A stretch of 64,000 nt of DNA, taken from assembly GCA_027946365.1 (NCBI GenBank), contig JAPEUQ010000002.1, forward strand, positions 2,170,001-2,234,000. The letters run 5' to 3'. Both the position numbers and the translations under genes were made by a program. The stretch comes from Kalmusia sp. IMI 367209. Taxonomy: Eukaryota > Ascomycota > Dothideomycetes > Pleosporales > Didymosphaeriaceae. Below, piece by piece: positions 23,699 to 35,786 of this stretch; within the stretch, counting starts at the first letter, position 1, and each line of letters starts with the position of its first letter. The notes under the pieces were generated by a model. That model was not told the origin of the DNA. It worked only from the letters and a program-made list of their open reading frames with translations, and searched no databases.

Positions 23699-23771
23699 TC
23701 AGCTGTGTAGACGTCCTAGAAAGAAGAGACCAGACGGAAAACTTGGTTTGCTACTAGACGTCTTGGACAAG

Positions 23772-24844
23772 ATGAAGTCTACAATTTTCACAGCTACTAT
23801 TGCCTTAGGTTTTGGTCTTGTCAGGGGCCAAGGCTCATTTACCGACTGGCACCCCCCTACCAATGGAGACGGTACATTCTTCACCTTGTCGATTCTTCAG
23901 GTCCGTATACTGATGTTCCACAGTACGAGGACCATGCCCGATGCTGAACACCTTGACCAACCACGGCTTCCTTCCACATAGTGGCAAAGGGATTACGCTG
24001 GACGACACGAAACATGCTCTCGGAACAGCATTGAACTTTGATGATGAGTTTTCCCAGTTCCTGTTCAACTTTGCTGTCCAAACAAACCCGGTGCCCAACG
24101 CGACCGAATTCTCACTAGAGAACCTGGGAAGACATAATGTCCTGGAACATGACGCTAGTTTGACGTGAGTGATCTCCCTCACAAGGTTAAATTTTGCCAC
24201 AAGCACAGCCACACACAAAAGTGTGGAGACGATTCTAAGTACATTGTGACCTGGCGTTACAATGCATGTCTAGACGTCTACCCCCACCCATGGGTCTTCC
24301 CCTGCGGACTATGGAAAATCCAATGTGCTGATGTCAAGGTTACAGACGCGCAGACTACTACTGGCATCACGATTCGGTGTCTTTCAATAGAACCGTCTAC
24401 GAAGAGACGCGTTCATACTGGACCACACCCAGCATCACCATACAGCAGGCTGCCGATGCTCGTCTAGCCCGCTACATCACTTCTAACACCACCAATCCAG
24501 AATACAGCCTGAGCCAGCTTGGTGATGCATTCAGTGCCGGAGAATCCGCAGCCTACGTCGTGGTGCTAGGAGACAAGCTTGCAGGCACTGTGCCGAGGAA
24601 GTTCGTAGAATACTTGTTCGGTAAGTGGTAGCAGAGCTGAGAGAGAGTTGACATATACTGACACTAGGTAGAGAATGAAAGATTACCGATTAAGCTGGGA
24701 TGGAAGCGCGCAGAAGAGCCTTTCACCGACGAGGATTTGAACCGTGGGATGGAGCTGATCGTTAACGCGACCGGGGCAAGTCCGCAGGAGGCGAAGAAGA
24801 TGCGGGCTCGCCGAGGGTTCCACAGCGGAAGGATCCAATACTAG
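23772..24844 (+). CDS. Secreted haem-thiolate peroxidase (chloroperoxidase/unspecific peroxygenase family)
   Basis: Uses H2O2 for halogenation or oxygen transfer to organic substrates; secreted. Exons are 23772-23871, 23924-24164, 24346-24620 and 24672-24844 (introns 52, 181 and 51 nt), giving 262 aa, the size of the short peroxygenase group. The signal peptide is MKSTIFTATIALGFGLVRGQ. The haem-ligand motif PCP gives Cys38 and is recovered only by the first splice. The EHD motif with Glu108 follows, then the usual YSLSQLGDAFSAGE region and a C-terminal LPIKLGWKRAEE block. The 181-nt intron is unusually long; its acceptor (24345) was chosen because it yields the family-like RADYYW...FNRTVYEET join. 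All four exons sum to 263 codons. The neighbour downstream is a convergent HET gene, unrelated. Confidence 0.9.
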
Positions 24845-25278
24845 CGTCGGTTCCTGGGTGGCGAAAACCCGAATTTGCTACCAAATATGATGGGTACTTT
24901 AGCTTAAACTCTACATACACGTCGATACTTGCTGTGGCTCTATATTAGCTTATATGCCATAGCTACATGTGCATATTTGTGATCCCCTCTATCTATAAAC
25001 TAGATTTATATTATCGCATTCATGCCTGGTTTATAAATAGCATAAATTCATGCAAGCTCGCTACGTGTTTCGGTACTTCTGATTGAAGCAATTACCAAAA
25101 CTCACCAGCGCTATATGATACACACTCTCCACATACTCATTACGGTGTAGTTTACTTATATCATCCGGTGAGCTAGGCTTGTGGCTACTATGTCTGTTAC
25201 AAAAGGAAGGAAGGCCGCGATGATTCGACCGGATGAGGATATCTTACTGTTCTTGTTTCGCTCGCTAACCCTCTTGTC
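24845..25278. other. AT-rich spacer between convergent genes
   Basis: About 430 nt, T/A-rich, containing only 3' flanks. Confidence 0.5.
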
Positions 25279-27535
25279 TCAAACGATCTTAATCTTCTGT
25301 TGAATCGACCCTTCGAAGAAGGTCGCCTCGACTTCCCGCGAGACCCCAATCCTCTCAAACGCTCCCTCTACTCTCTTTGACCGTTTGAGAAATAGCGCAG
25401 TTGCAGGTTTTCCCCACCCGACTCTCAAAGAAGGGTACTCCCACTCATAGTTTGCCATCACCAATAAGCAGAAGACTTCATTACCAATCGCATCCATCGC
25501 ATCGTCAACAGTGTCAATTTGGACGCCTTGCGCATGATGGCCCTGCCGAAATACATGGCAAGAAGCCTCCCTCCATTCCTGTCTCGTGCGGCACGTACAT
25601 GTGCGCGGATGGAACTGCGCAGTAACCACCTGGCCGGCAGCGATCAGGTACCCGGACTTGACCTCGCCGAGCGGATACATTTTCGATCTGGGCCGACAGT
25701 GTGCTTTGCGTATGGTGATGCGAGACTCCGCACCAACTGGGGCTGCGCGATATGTGATGGGCCCGATGGTCGAAGCCCAGGAGAAAGAGGGGGCGCGGTA
25801 TTCAGATGGCCTTGTGTTCATCTGATTGAACTTTGCTTCCCATAGAATGTTCTCTGGAAAGAAACCGCTCCAGATTCCTGCTAGATAATGACCTAATGCC
25901 CTTTTGTCGGTTTGCTGAGCGACGGTAGATAGTGCGGGGAGCACGTCTCGTGCAACAGTCAGATGCTTGGCGGAGTACTGCTCGATCAGTCTGCACCAGC
26001 GTTTATTGGCGCTTTATGTTTCATCAATGCCACTTGAAGGCATGAATATCAATCGCCTCCTGAATATTTTCGAGGAAAAGCACCCAAAGGCCTTCTTTCT
26101 CGAGCGATGCCTGGTCAAGGTTTGCGAATACTGATCAGTAGTCGGCGTAGGGGCCAGCAATGCATTACTGAGAGATCTCTTATACAGACTAGAATGTGGA
26201 ATAGGAGCCCAGACTTCATTTTCGAAACAGATTCTATCGTTGCATTCGAAGATGATTCCCGCGCTCGTGAAATGCACAACCCGTTTTGCCAGAACTCGCT
26301 CCTGAAAACACCAACCCCTGCTGAAAATTGGATACAAAGAATTGATGAAGCTATATTGGACGGTGAATTGAGAGTAATCCGGGGAAGGCCGAGAGAATAC
26401 AGTCACCGTGTGTGCCTTCTCGGGGGCGATTCTACCTGTAATTTCGTGGAACATTCTGGGGCGCAGGATTCCTCCGTCGCAACTAGAGGCTTCCACGGCC
26501 GAGATTGTGACGAAGGACTGCGAATAGATTGCCCCCATCTGTGGTGCCTGGGATTGCCAGTCTTCTTCGTCATCCTGCACGATACAGAGGGCATCGACCC
26601 ACAGATACCGGAGGTCCAAGGCCCTTGTGATTTGAATGGCGTCCTGGATCGTTTTAGGTATACCCCCCCAGTCAATACTTTGCAACATACGCTTAAGGTT
26701 CCCCCGTTTGGTCGTTGGCGGCTTAGATGTGCCCCAAAAATAGGTGAGAGTAGCATAGGCCACCGCCTCTCGCTTTGTTTCGTATAGTTTGGGAAGCTGA
26801 CTTCCGTCATTGAGGCCGAGGTCGATTACTCTCTTTGGGAGAGGAGCCTGAGACTCGGTGGCACAGGAAACATGATTGAACAGGCAATCCCTAATAATGT
26901 TCTGAAGGAAGAGAATGGGTGACTCTGATAAGGGATCTTCAGCGAGGTGCTGGGAGAACCCGATGAAATTCTTCAAGGGTGCGGAGTCTAACGGGGCGTC
27001 AAATAGTATTCTTGTTATCATACAATACTGCTTGCGTACCTGTCGCAGGCAACCTATATATTTCAATCTCCATTCTCGCCATGGGCAATGGCTATTCGCC
27101 CCCTGATGTCTCCACTCCAATCTTCAACGGGGCATATCCATTGTTGACGTCTGTCTCCAGCCGGATATTGATCGGCGCCGTGGAGAAGCGATGTGACTTA
27201 ATCGGCAAGGTATAATCAATTGCCTTCTCGAGAACCGAGCACCAGTGACACGATGTCGCAGACTTGGTGACAGAGGCTAGCGTAGTATTGAGGTAATGAA
27301 CAGGACCCCTGTTGGTATAGTCGTCGTACCATTTCTGCCCACACTGAAGGTCATTGCAAACGGGGCATGTCTTATCATCTCCCATAGATGCATGCATAGA
27401 GGCTGAGGCTGATTGGCCGCTGGCGGCGATGTCGGCAGGAGGGGGATCTGCCAACATATGCGGAAGCAATTCGACATTTGCAAACGCCTGCTTGCGGCTC
27501 GGACCAAAGAATCCGCTCTCTGCCAGATCGGTCAT
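25279..27535 (-). pseudogene. HET (heterokaryon incompatibility) domain protein, apparently broken
   Basis: HET proteins trigger cell death after fusion of unlike strains. The domain is clear: YATLTYFWG, then YLWVDALCIVQDDEEDW, MGAIYSQSFVTISA and a RGWCFQERVL block. The start at 27535 (MTDLAESG) precedes a CPVC...CGQKW and CHWC cysteine region typical of these proteins. The frame is not intact. An in-frame TAG sits at 27092-27094 just before the IEIYRLP segment. A 52-nt GTACGC..TAG intron (26988-27039) is plausible. Near 26100-26150 the coding signal moves to another frame (DQASLEKEGLWVLFLENIQ). A TAA at 26014-26016 separates this from the normal C-terminal part (RLIEQYSAKHLTVARDVLPAL onward to 25279). 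Unrecognised introns could explain some of this, so a working gene with odd splicing is not excluded. HET identity about 0.95; brokenness about 0.55. Confidence 0.7.
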
Positions 27536-28629
27536 ATCGATCAATCCTCGACGGCTCTCTGAATTACCAGCTAAAGATGGTGACAACAGGTGATGCCTAT
27601 CAAAGCGAAAGCGAACACCTGGCCCTCTCAGCCTCACACGTGATATTACGAAGGCATCACTGTACGGCAAAAGGCCGTCAAATCACTGCTTAGCGTAACA
27701 GTATCTCTGTCTGCTAAGTCTTCGATATAGGCCAAGTCTAATATTCCCGGATTCTTCGAGGTTATCACAAGCAAACCGTCTATCCCCGGTAGTGGATTCC
27801 AGTGTCGCGCCGGTCACCTCGTCTCTACCCGCGCGTCAAAGCTTTTCGCAAGCCACCGGGCACTAGCATCCGCTCGTGCCTTCGACCACGCGACAGAACA
27901 GCCGCAATCACAATAGAGTGGACTGAGCAGAGCCGCTAGACTTCCAGTGCCCATGCCCATGCCCATGGCAATCTTCGATCCTCGGTACCGGCACGTATTG
28001 CAAAGTACCCACCTCCAGCTGTTCTCGACAAGCAACGCCGAACAATCAACATCGTTCGAAGCGCAACAGCCAAGCCTCAGGATCCTTCGTCGTCATCAAG
28101 CATCGCCGTCATCGGGCTTGTACCTTTGTTACAGTGGGGCACCACTTCCAGACCCAGGAATGTCGTCGGAAAACTTTGCGCTCATTCTTACAAAGTTGAG
28201 GCTCCGAATTATCTCCTCCCGCTATTCCTATTCTGTAAGAATGACTAGTCCCAAGAAGGTTGGATCGGCCACTTCTATCCGATGTTTCGCATGGCTCTCA
28301 GCGATCGTTTGGCCCGAGAGATTTCCGTGTGGTGACTTCCAGTATCATCGATGCCAAAATTCTGATAAGGCGAACAAAGGGGCTCGCACGAGGTGTGGAG
28401 ATGCGAAATGTATATATTCAATGGTTCCCATCGATGGGAGAAGGCATCGATCCCCTGCCTGGTGGCCATCACTTCAACTCTTGCTGGACGTCATTCCAAG
28501 AGCCGTTGTAGATCCTGTATTTTATCTACAGTCTTCATACAGACACCTTTGAACCCGGCTGCAAAGTTCCGGTTACACTCAAACCGATCCCTCTTTCCGC
28601 GATACCATTTCTCCGACTGGTGCACTGCC
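27536..28629. other. Divergent intergenic region (HET gene / MFS gene)
   Basis: About 1.1 kb with no coding support. It includes a short ATGCCC triplet repeat at 27946-27965. It should hold promoters for both flanking genes. Confidence 0.5.
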
Positions 28630-30526
28630 ATGGCGGACCGCACAATAGACTACGCCGGTCAAAGTCACGTCGACAACGACTCAGGCTCAGATATAACACA
28701 TGTCGCAGATCAACATAAACCCATCTATCGCTCTATAACGGGCCACAGGGAGTCAACGTTCGACGGCGCCGACGTCGTCAATCTACCCACCCGCACGCTG
28801 AGCAACGATGCCGCCCTTGAGGAATACACCACCGAGACGCTAGACGGTCAGATCCTCCGTGAAGTTCGCTCCAACGTCACTGGCAACATCGAACGCTATG
28901 AGCTCGTCACTTGGAAAGTCCACGACCCCGAGAACCCCAAGAATTGGTCTAAGGCGTACAAGTGGTGGTGTACGATGTGTGTTGCGGTAACGTGTTTCGT
29001 GGTGGCTTTTAATAGTGCGGTCATCACGGCGGACATAGAGGGCGTGGCTGAAGAGTTTCATGTTAGTGAAGAGGTGGCGCTACTTACAATTACATTGTTT
29101 GTCGTCGGCTTTGGTATTGGACCCATGTTATTCGCGCCTTTGAGCGAGATCCTAGGAAGGAGGATAATTTACGCAACAACATTGTTGCTAGCGGTCATAT
29201 TCACCATTCCTGGAGCTGTTGCGAAGAATATCGCGACGTTGTTGGTGACGAGAGCTATCGCTGGTATTGCGTTCTCGGCGCCTATGACTCTGGTCGGTGG
29301 CACGTTGGCGGATTTGTGGAGAAACGAGGAACGCGGTGTACCCATGGTGAGTAACCCCAGGCTACGCAATGCATCCAAGACAAAACTAACCCAGTAGGCC
29401 GCATTCTCCGCAGCACCTTTCATCGGACCTGCCATCGGACCCCTGGTCGGTGGCTTCTTGTCAGACGCAGCTGGTTGGCGCTGGCTGTATTGGATCCAGC
29501 TGATCCTCTCCTTCGTCGTCTGGGTGCTAATCTCGTTCACTGTCCCCGAGACGTACACCCCGACACTACTTGCTCGGCGGGCGAAGAAGCTTAGGAAGGA
29601 AACCGGCGATGACAAGTTCGTCACTGAGGAGGATATCTCGAAGCTACCCTTGAGCCAACGCCTCCGCACATTCTTGCTACGCCCGTTCCAGCTGCTCTTC
29701 CAAGAGCTCATTGTATTTTTCATCTCGTTGTACATGTCCGTCCTGTACGGCTTGTTGTACATGTTTTTCGTAGCGTAAGTCATCCCACCTGACCCAACGA
29801 ACCACAACGTGTTACCCCAAGATGCATAATGCATACGTTAGCCAACAAAATGCCCGAAGCACGCCGGGGGCTGCACCTCATATGGCATCCGCTAACATCC
29901 ACAGTTACCCAATTATCTACCAGAAAGGCAAGGGTTATAGCGCCGGTACGACTGGTCTCATGTTCATCCCTATCGCCGTCGGCGTCGTGCTCAGTGCCTG
30001 CTGTGCACCCCTCGTCAATAAGCACTACCTCAAGCTGGTCGCGAAGCACGATGGCAAGCCGCCGGCGGAGACGCGCCTCATCCCGATGATGCTCAGCTGC
30101 TGGTTCATTCCCATTGGGTTGTTCATTTTCGCATGGACGTCGTATCCTGATCTACACTGGGCCGGTCCTGCTCTCGGTGGCTTCCCAGTCGGGTTCGGGT
30201 TCATTTTCCTGTATAATTCCGCCAACAACTACCTCGTGGACTCGTACCAGCACCAAGCAGCATCAGCTCTTGCTGCTAAGACGTTCCTCCGATCGTTCTG
30301 GGGTGCTGCTGTAGTCCTTTTCACAAACCAGATGTACGACAGACTCAACTACCAGTGGGCCAGCACACTGCTCGCCTTCATTGGCTTGGCCTGCTGCGCT
30401 ATCCCTTTCGTCTTCTACTACAAGGGCGCTGCGATCCGGAAGCACTCGCACTACGCATACAGCCCGGACGAAGAAAGTGAGGGGAGTCCTAGAAAAGAAG
30501 GCCGTGGAGGCGTAATCTCGTCATGA
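28630..30526 (+). CDS. MFS multidrug/polyamine-type exporter (DHA1-like)
   Basis: Proton-antiport drug exporter of the plasma membrane. Exons are 28630-29346, 29398-29774 and 29905-30526 (introns 51 and 130 nt), giving 571 aa. A cytosolic N-terminus of about 115 residues ends in [15 protein letters not shown], the family's entry motif, followed by about 12 membrane segments. Motif A appears as PLSEILGRR after TM2 and antiporter motif C as [11 protein letters not shown] in TM5, which marks the 12-TM DHA1 group. A charged central loop ([15 protein letters not shown]) separates the two halves. The start is set by the Met at MADRTIDY in a CGCC-ATGG context. The Zn2Cys6 regulator lies 690 nt downstream on the same strand, a common arrangement for exporters and their activators. 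Substrate unknown. Confidence 0.93.
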
Positions 30527-31213
30527 TAGATCGGCGATGGACTGAATTGTGGGAATCATGGCCGCGCCGTTGACCCTACATTGGCCTATGTAATTTTTAT
30601 CCATTTAGAAGCAGTGATATCCTTTTAGAGCTTTGGGCACCCGGTCTGCATGGAGTAGGTGAGCACAGCAGGCTTTGCAGGGCGTATGTGGCGTCTTTAG
30701 ATTGGGTTGGCAGACTGCTGGTGCAGTCGTGTTTAGCGCTTGTACACATAGCATTAGAATTAATGAGACGTCCTCAACATTCACATGTTTGTAAGCCATT
30801 GCATGAAACCCTGTAGATGCATATTCGCATAGTCTTCGCGGATGACGTCGTGTAAGATCATAGTACGCGAAGAGCACACATGTGTTGTGTTTGTTGAGAC
30901 TGCTGTGCTGCCTGATGACTCTTAATGGTGAGGCAGAATTTCAGAAATCGTACTTTACAAAATCGTTAGCCGTTGGAAGGCTGATCCCTATGCCCGAGAT
31001 GAACAATAGACGATGACGGCGGTAGGCGGGGAAAGGAAAAAAGGTCGGGGCGATTAGCAGGCGTTAGTCATGCATCGGCGACCATTCATCATCGCTCCTT
31101 GAGCCAAGGCGCGGACCCTTGTTGTCGCCGCCCCCACTCGATCTTCTTGATCTCCAAACCTCGACGTCGAGTCCACAGTCATCGAAGAGTTCGATGGTGT
31201 TCGCACTGCCACC
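30527..31213. other. Intergenic between exporter and regulator
   Basis: No gene seen; it contains the exporter 3' end and the regulator promoter. Confidence 0.5.
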
Positions 31214-33641
31214 ATGGATGACGACGAACCGAAGCAGCAGCCACACGCGCCGGTGAACTATGGCCAGGAAGTGCCAGCGCGCTCCGACATCGACGAGATC
31301 TTGAGGCGGAAACGCAAGGCGCGCGAGTACAAGGTACGCAAGTTGTTGGGAAAAGATGGACTTCGCTGGGAGGGCCCTGAGGCTCTTGTGGGCATCACCG
31401 GGTGGCTACCAGGCACTTGCGCTGCGACATGCACGCTTCTGCTTGCTCGAGCATTGTGCGATGCTGTGGCACGCGCCGACGGTCCGACACTGCTGCCGAT
31501 GCGATTCCAGTCAGTTTCGCGAGCTTGAGTTAACACATCTGCAGGCCTGCTACCCGTGTCGCCAGCGTAAGGTCAAATGCGATCAGTCAGTCCCGTGCAA
31601 AACCTGCGTCGTCCGCGAGCACCCGGAGCTATGCACCTACCATCCCCCCAGCGAGTCGCACCCACCTGCAAAGCGCCTGAGCATGGGCATCGGACAGAAT
31701 GGGAATGACTTTTCCAACGGAATGGTGCACATACATGGCGGAACCGTCACGCTTCCGCGAGAGGTGCGAATGGCCGGGTACGGAACGTGAGCAGATAGCT
31801 GACTGCCTCAGGATTGGGAGCGAATCTGCGCAAAGCTCCAAACGGCCGAGAAGTCGTTGGCCGATTTGAAGAACTCGGTCGCAAGCGTCTCCGAGGTTTC
31901 ACCCAATGCGCCCGCGAACGGGTATTCTCCTGCTACGGCTGGCAATACCCCGCTCGCCGCCTCTGCGCCAATTGACAGCGAGACGAGTCATGTCAGGACA
32001 CAGGGCATTCATACGTACAACGACTTCACCGGACAGACGGTTCATGTTGGCCCAAGCTCCGTCCCGGCGCTTGTCATGGCTTTAGGGAAGGGTGACAGTC
32101 AATTCCCCGGGATACAAGATGTCCTGGGCAAGAAGAGCATGCTGCCTATATTCGGCTTAGACAACGAGACAGCCACCTATCCTTTTGTCGATTTGTGGGG
32201 TCTGCCACATGGCTCTATTCAACGCGCTACAGAGCTAGCCAATGCTCTGCCAAACGACACCGAGTGCTTGAGCTTTTTTCGATGCTACAGAGAGACGGCG
32301 CATGTCGTCTACCCCGCTGTTGCCGATATCGAGGGCATAGAATCGGACCTACTGCTCTTCTTGATCAACAGAGCAAGCGCCCAAGGCGCAAGCGGGATCA
32401 CGGACGAGCAGATATACGGCAAAGACTTCCACTGGATCGGTCTGGTATTCGCCATCCTTGCCTCCGGTTGTCAATGCTCAACGCTTGGAAGGAAAGAGCG
32501 GGAATTGACTTCGCAGGTTTATGTCTGCTGCGCCTTTGAGTGCCTTCGCTTTACCAATTTCCTTTCTCACGCAACTTTGGAGAACATTCAGACGCTTCTC
32601 ATCCTCGGGAACGTCATCTCTAATAACATGAATGCAGGTGTGTCCTGGAGTTTGATGGGTCTAACTGTCCGATTGTCGCAAACTCTTGGCTTACATCGAA
32701 TGTGCCCATCCTCAACGCCTTTACCGATCAGGATCGCTCGAAGCAAAGTATGGTGGGCATTATTATGGCAGGATTCTTTATTATCCATTTCCTACGACCG
32801 CGCATCGTCGACTACCACTATCGACCACACAGTTCCTTTGAGCCAACATACCGCGCCGGGTACTAGAACATACGTGGAGAGCATGTATCGTCTCTGCAAA
32901 GTTGGGCTTGACATTGTCCGAGAGCGCCAACGTCCGCAAAATTCTCAGGATGCCCTCATGCGTATTACCGAACATCGAACCGAGCTCCAGGAGATCATGG
33001 TGGATGCTGCAGACTATCTAAAGGACTCTAGAAGGTGCCGCTCAATGAGGGATCAGCTCGAACACTGGGCGTTGTACCTGCACATCTCATACATCACCTC
33101 TGAGCTCTGTCGACCGGCAATCAGCCCAAGTACCGCAGGCTTTGACCTTTCTAAGACGTTGCGTAAGTACTGCATTGACAGTCTTACCAACACTGTTGAA
33201 GCTTTCCTCGGACTGCAGAACATGACGCCATTTGCTACGCGTTCGTGGGCTTCAGTCCACCGATCTATCAGCTCCGCACTCCTCCTTGGTATCATTGGGG
33301 AGCACAACCGTAACGAAAGAGCACGATCTCTCATGACAAATATTGTTCAAGTGCTTGGAGATGTCACTGCCGGCGTGGACCCAGCAGAGCTATCAGCCCC
33401 GATCACTCGCTCAGTATCAGCACTCCAACGACTGCTAAGCGTTTCATCTGCTCAACGGAAAACAAGCGAGGCCGGCTCGCAGTCATCGCCTTCTTTGGCT
33501 ACATTTACCGTCGATGACCTCAATGGAGCCCTCAATGGCGATGGCTCAGTGACCCAATCTCCTCTGCTCGGACTAGAGCTTGATTCGTCGCCGTATGCTC
33601 TCATGGAGTCTATTGTCTGGGGTGCCCAGAAGACGCCTTGA
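31214..33641 (+). CDS. Zn2Cys6 fungal transcription factor
   Basis: Nuclear DNA-binding regulator. Exons are 31214-31333, 31545-31763 and 31812-33641 (introns 211 and 48 nt), giving 722 aa. The zinc cluster CX2CX6CX5CX2CX8C is at residues 42-70 (Cys42, 45, 52, 58, 61, 70), with the basic RQRKVK between the second and third Cys. It is preceded by a basic segment RRKRKAREYK ended by intron 1. A short heptad-like stretch DWERICAKLQTAEKSLADL after intron 2 can serve as dimerisation helix. The middle homology region includes LVFAILASGCQCS, the SWSLMGLTVRLSQTLGLHR helix and KVWWALLWQDSLLSISYDR, typical of Fungal_trans. No target sites can be named. Its position behind the MFS gene suggests, but does not prove, control of that exporter. 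Confidence 0.93.
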
Positions 33642-34413
33642 ACTTTGCCCTCGGATGAGACTTTTTGATATTACAGTTTGAAGCGGAACTGTCTCACATT
33701 TGTGCCCTGGATTCTATAGGAGGTACAGCCTCAAACAACTTTTGCGAGGTGAATCACCGTACCCTTCACCTAGCACAGCCCAAATCGTGGACATGAATTT
33801 TGTATCACAAGAGTGGTTCAAGATAGCGGAATGTCGGCTTTCCCGGCCGTGGAAACACAAGCAATACGCTTGTGGGAAAAGAGCTCTTTGCACATTGTGA
33901 TGCCGCATGGATTGTTGACGCAGGAAACGTATAACTATTGAAAAGAAGCTTCAAGGAGGACCGAGGGGCAGGCCATCAGCGCACCACGAGGACGAGAGCA
34001 TCCAACACGCATCGACCAAGGTGCTGGCAGAAGCCAGAAAGAGGTAATCATGACACTCGGGGTACGTATGAAGAGAATATCTGTTTAGTGTAAGATGTGT
34101 CAGGAAGAGTGTTTCTCAACTGTCAAGTAGATCGTTTCTTTGATGGCAGGAGTGATGATCAGGTTATTCTACAATATTCCGTAAATATTATGTTTGCTTT
34201 CACTGATTCCCTGTTCACCTGGTACATATTTCTCATCGATTGCTGTTGTCGTCGCACTAGGTCAACCAAGAGCTGAATGACCTCGGTCCTCAACCCCGTA
34301 CCTTTCTTTTTATATATAAGAGCAGGCGGTTCCGCGCCCTACCAATCCTAATTTTTTTCAACCTTGACGCAGCTACTTGTAGCCCACCCTAGATCCGCCT
34401 ATCCCTATTCATT
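33642..34413. other. Intergenic
   Basis: No gene seen. The last 100 nt carry a TATA-like box and a CT-rich initiator for the next gene. Confidence 0.55.
34311..34320 (+). promoter_or_regulatory. TATA-like box
   Basis: TATATATAAG about 95 nt upstream of the start codon at 34414, followed by a pyrimidine stretch; a good core-promoter candidate. Confidence 0.55.
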
Positions 34414-35391
34414 ATGGTCGACATCGATCTAACTCCTCTGGGCGAAGCTCTCGCTACTGTCGACGGCCCGCTCATCTACCACGAGGCAAAACGGCAGTAC
34501 GAGGCACTGCTCCATGCGCAGCACCGCAACAGTAATCCCAGTAGCACCATACTCACGCATCAGCGCGTCGACCTCCCAACATTTTACCGGCTCCAGTTCG
34601 ACAATGCGACCACGACTCTCAGCACGTCACAGAAAGTGAAGCTGCTACACATCTGCTTCGCATACAAGACCCGAGAGCGGGTCCTGGCTTATTTGGACCT
34701 CCTAGAGGAAGGAGACTTCGACTGGGTGAAACCACTCCACCTCGTAGTCCAAATCGCCGGCCGCGACACGCTCTTTGAATCAACGCCTTCATCCCAGAAC
34801 AACTACCCAGCGCAGGACGTCGTTTCGAGCGCCCCATCCACACGCGCATTCAGTATTCGCGCGCAAGCCTACTTCGTCATCACCACCCTCCCCATTGCGT
34901 TCCCATCGCACTACTTCTCCGCGTGGGCGTGGTATGTTCCGCTTCCGCGCCTGACCGTCGAGAATCTACTCGCTCAGCCTTGCACATATCAAATGGCTCA
35001 TTCAAGGCAGATTAAGAATCTTCTACGTACGAAGTTCCTGCCGGATGTCTTCTGGACTGGTGTGGCCAGTGAGGATGCGGCATGGACGGCCTTTTTTGCT
35101 CATTTGCTAGGTGGAAGAGTGGCGCTGGGGAATAGTGCAGGAGACGTGCTGCAGTTCGAAGGGGATGGGTATGGGCTGGGCGAATTGGGTATGTGGCTTG
35201 AGGGTTGGAAAGTAGAGAGGAAGCGTGGAACGGGAGGTGGTGCTGTGGAGGTCGGGGGAGGTAGGGCTATGTCTCTGAGCGCCTGGGGTCAGGACTACGG
35301 TGTAATGGTGAGGCAGAGGGTTACTTGGGGTCTTGGGGGGTCGGTTTTGTGTCGATTTGGTACACCGCTGTTGGCTGAGGCGCGGAGGTGA
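34414..35391 (+). CDS. Unassigned intronless protein
   Basis: 325 aa, single exon, start MVDIDLTPLGEAL in a good context with a TATA-like box upstream. I do not recognise a family. It is soluble-looking, with no signal peptide or convincing membrane span, and mixed alpha/beta. There is an aromatic central block (HYFSAWAWYVPLPRL) and a Gly-rich loop (RGTGGGAVEVGGGRAM) in the last quarter. The coding signal is good: third-position C dominates in the first two thirds, then switches to G/T-rich codons after about 35060. The gene is next to the Zn2Cys6 regulator on the same strand but 770 nt away, so no link is evident. Confidence 0.75.
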   Translation: MVDIDLTPLGEALATVDGPLIYHEAKRQYEALLHAQHRNSNPSSTILTHQRVDLPTFYRLQFDNATTTLSTSQKVKLLHICFAYKTRERVLAYLDLLEEGDFDWVKPLHLVVQIAGRDTLFESTPSSQNNYPAQDVVSSAPSTRAFSIRAQAYFVITTLPIAFPSHYFSAWAWYVPLPRLTVENLLAQPCTYQMAHSRQIKNLLRTKFLPDVFWTGVASEDAAWTAFFAHLLGGRVALGNSAGDVLQFEGDGYGLGELGMWLEGWKVERKRGTGGGAVEVGGGRAMSLSAWGQDYGVMVRQRVTWGLGGSVLCRFGTPLLAEARR

Positions 35392-35786
35392 GACGGGGGG
35401 TTGGTGCGTAGTAGAGAGACGTCGCTGCGGTGGATTGGCATGGTGGGAATCTAGCGATTGATCATCTATCGAGATTCCCTAGTATATGTAAGATAGCGCA
35501 AACATGTGTATAAAGCTATGCCCTATAGCTGTGGGGCATGAAGAACCCGTGGACAGACACATTCAAGATATGCAACGACCGTTTTTATCCGAACAGGGGG
35601 CGAGAAAGAAAAGAAAAGGAACGCGGTTATTAGTGATGCCCCTATCTGTTGGTCGTCTTCCTACACTTCTACTTGATACATTGAGAGATGACCAATTGTG
35701 CGAATCACGCATCTTAATGTTGGGATTGCGACCACAACGTGTTTTTAGACTTCACAATTTCCTGTAGCATTAGAGCAACCTGGAGC
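35392..35786. other. Intergenic
   Basis: 395 nt; nothing recognised. Confidence 0.5.

Larger units (their letters stand above)
19001..23771. other. 4.8-kb gene-free region
   Basis: No gene could be supported. 19.0-20.6 kb is GC-rich with simple repeats and probably contains the RRM gene promoter and leader. 20.6-21.6 kb is mixed. 21.6-23.7 kb is moderately AT-rich, full of stops in all frames and without splice-consistent exons. Long ORFs around 19.5-20.5 kb are low-complexity artefacts. Confidence 0.55.
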
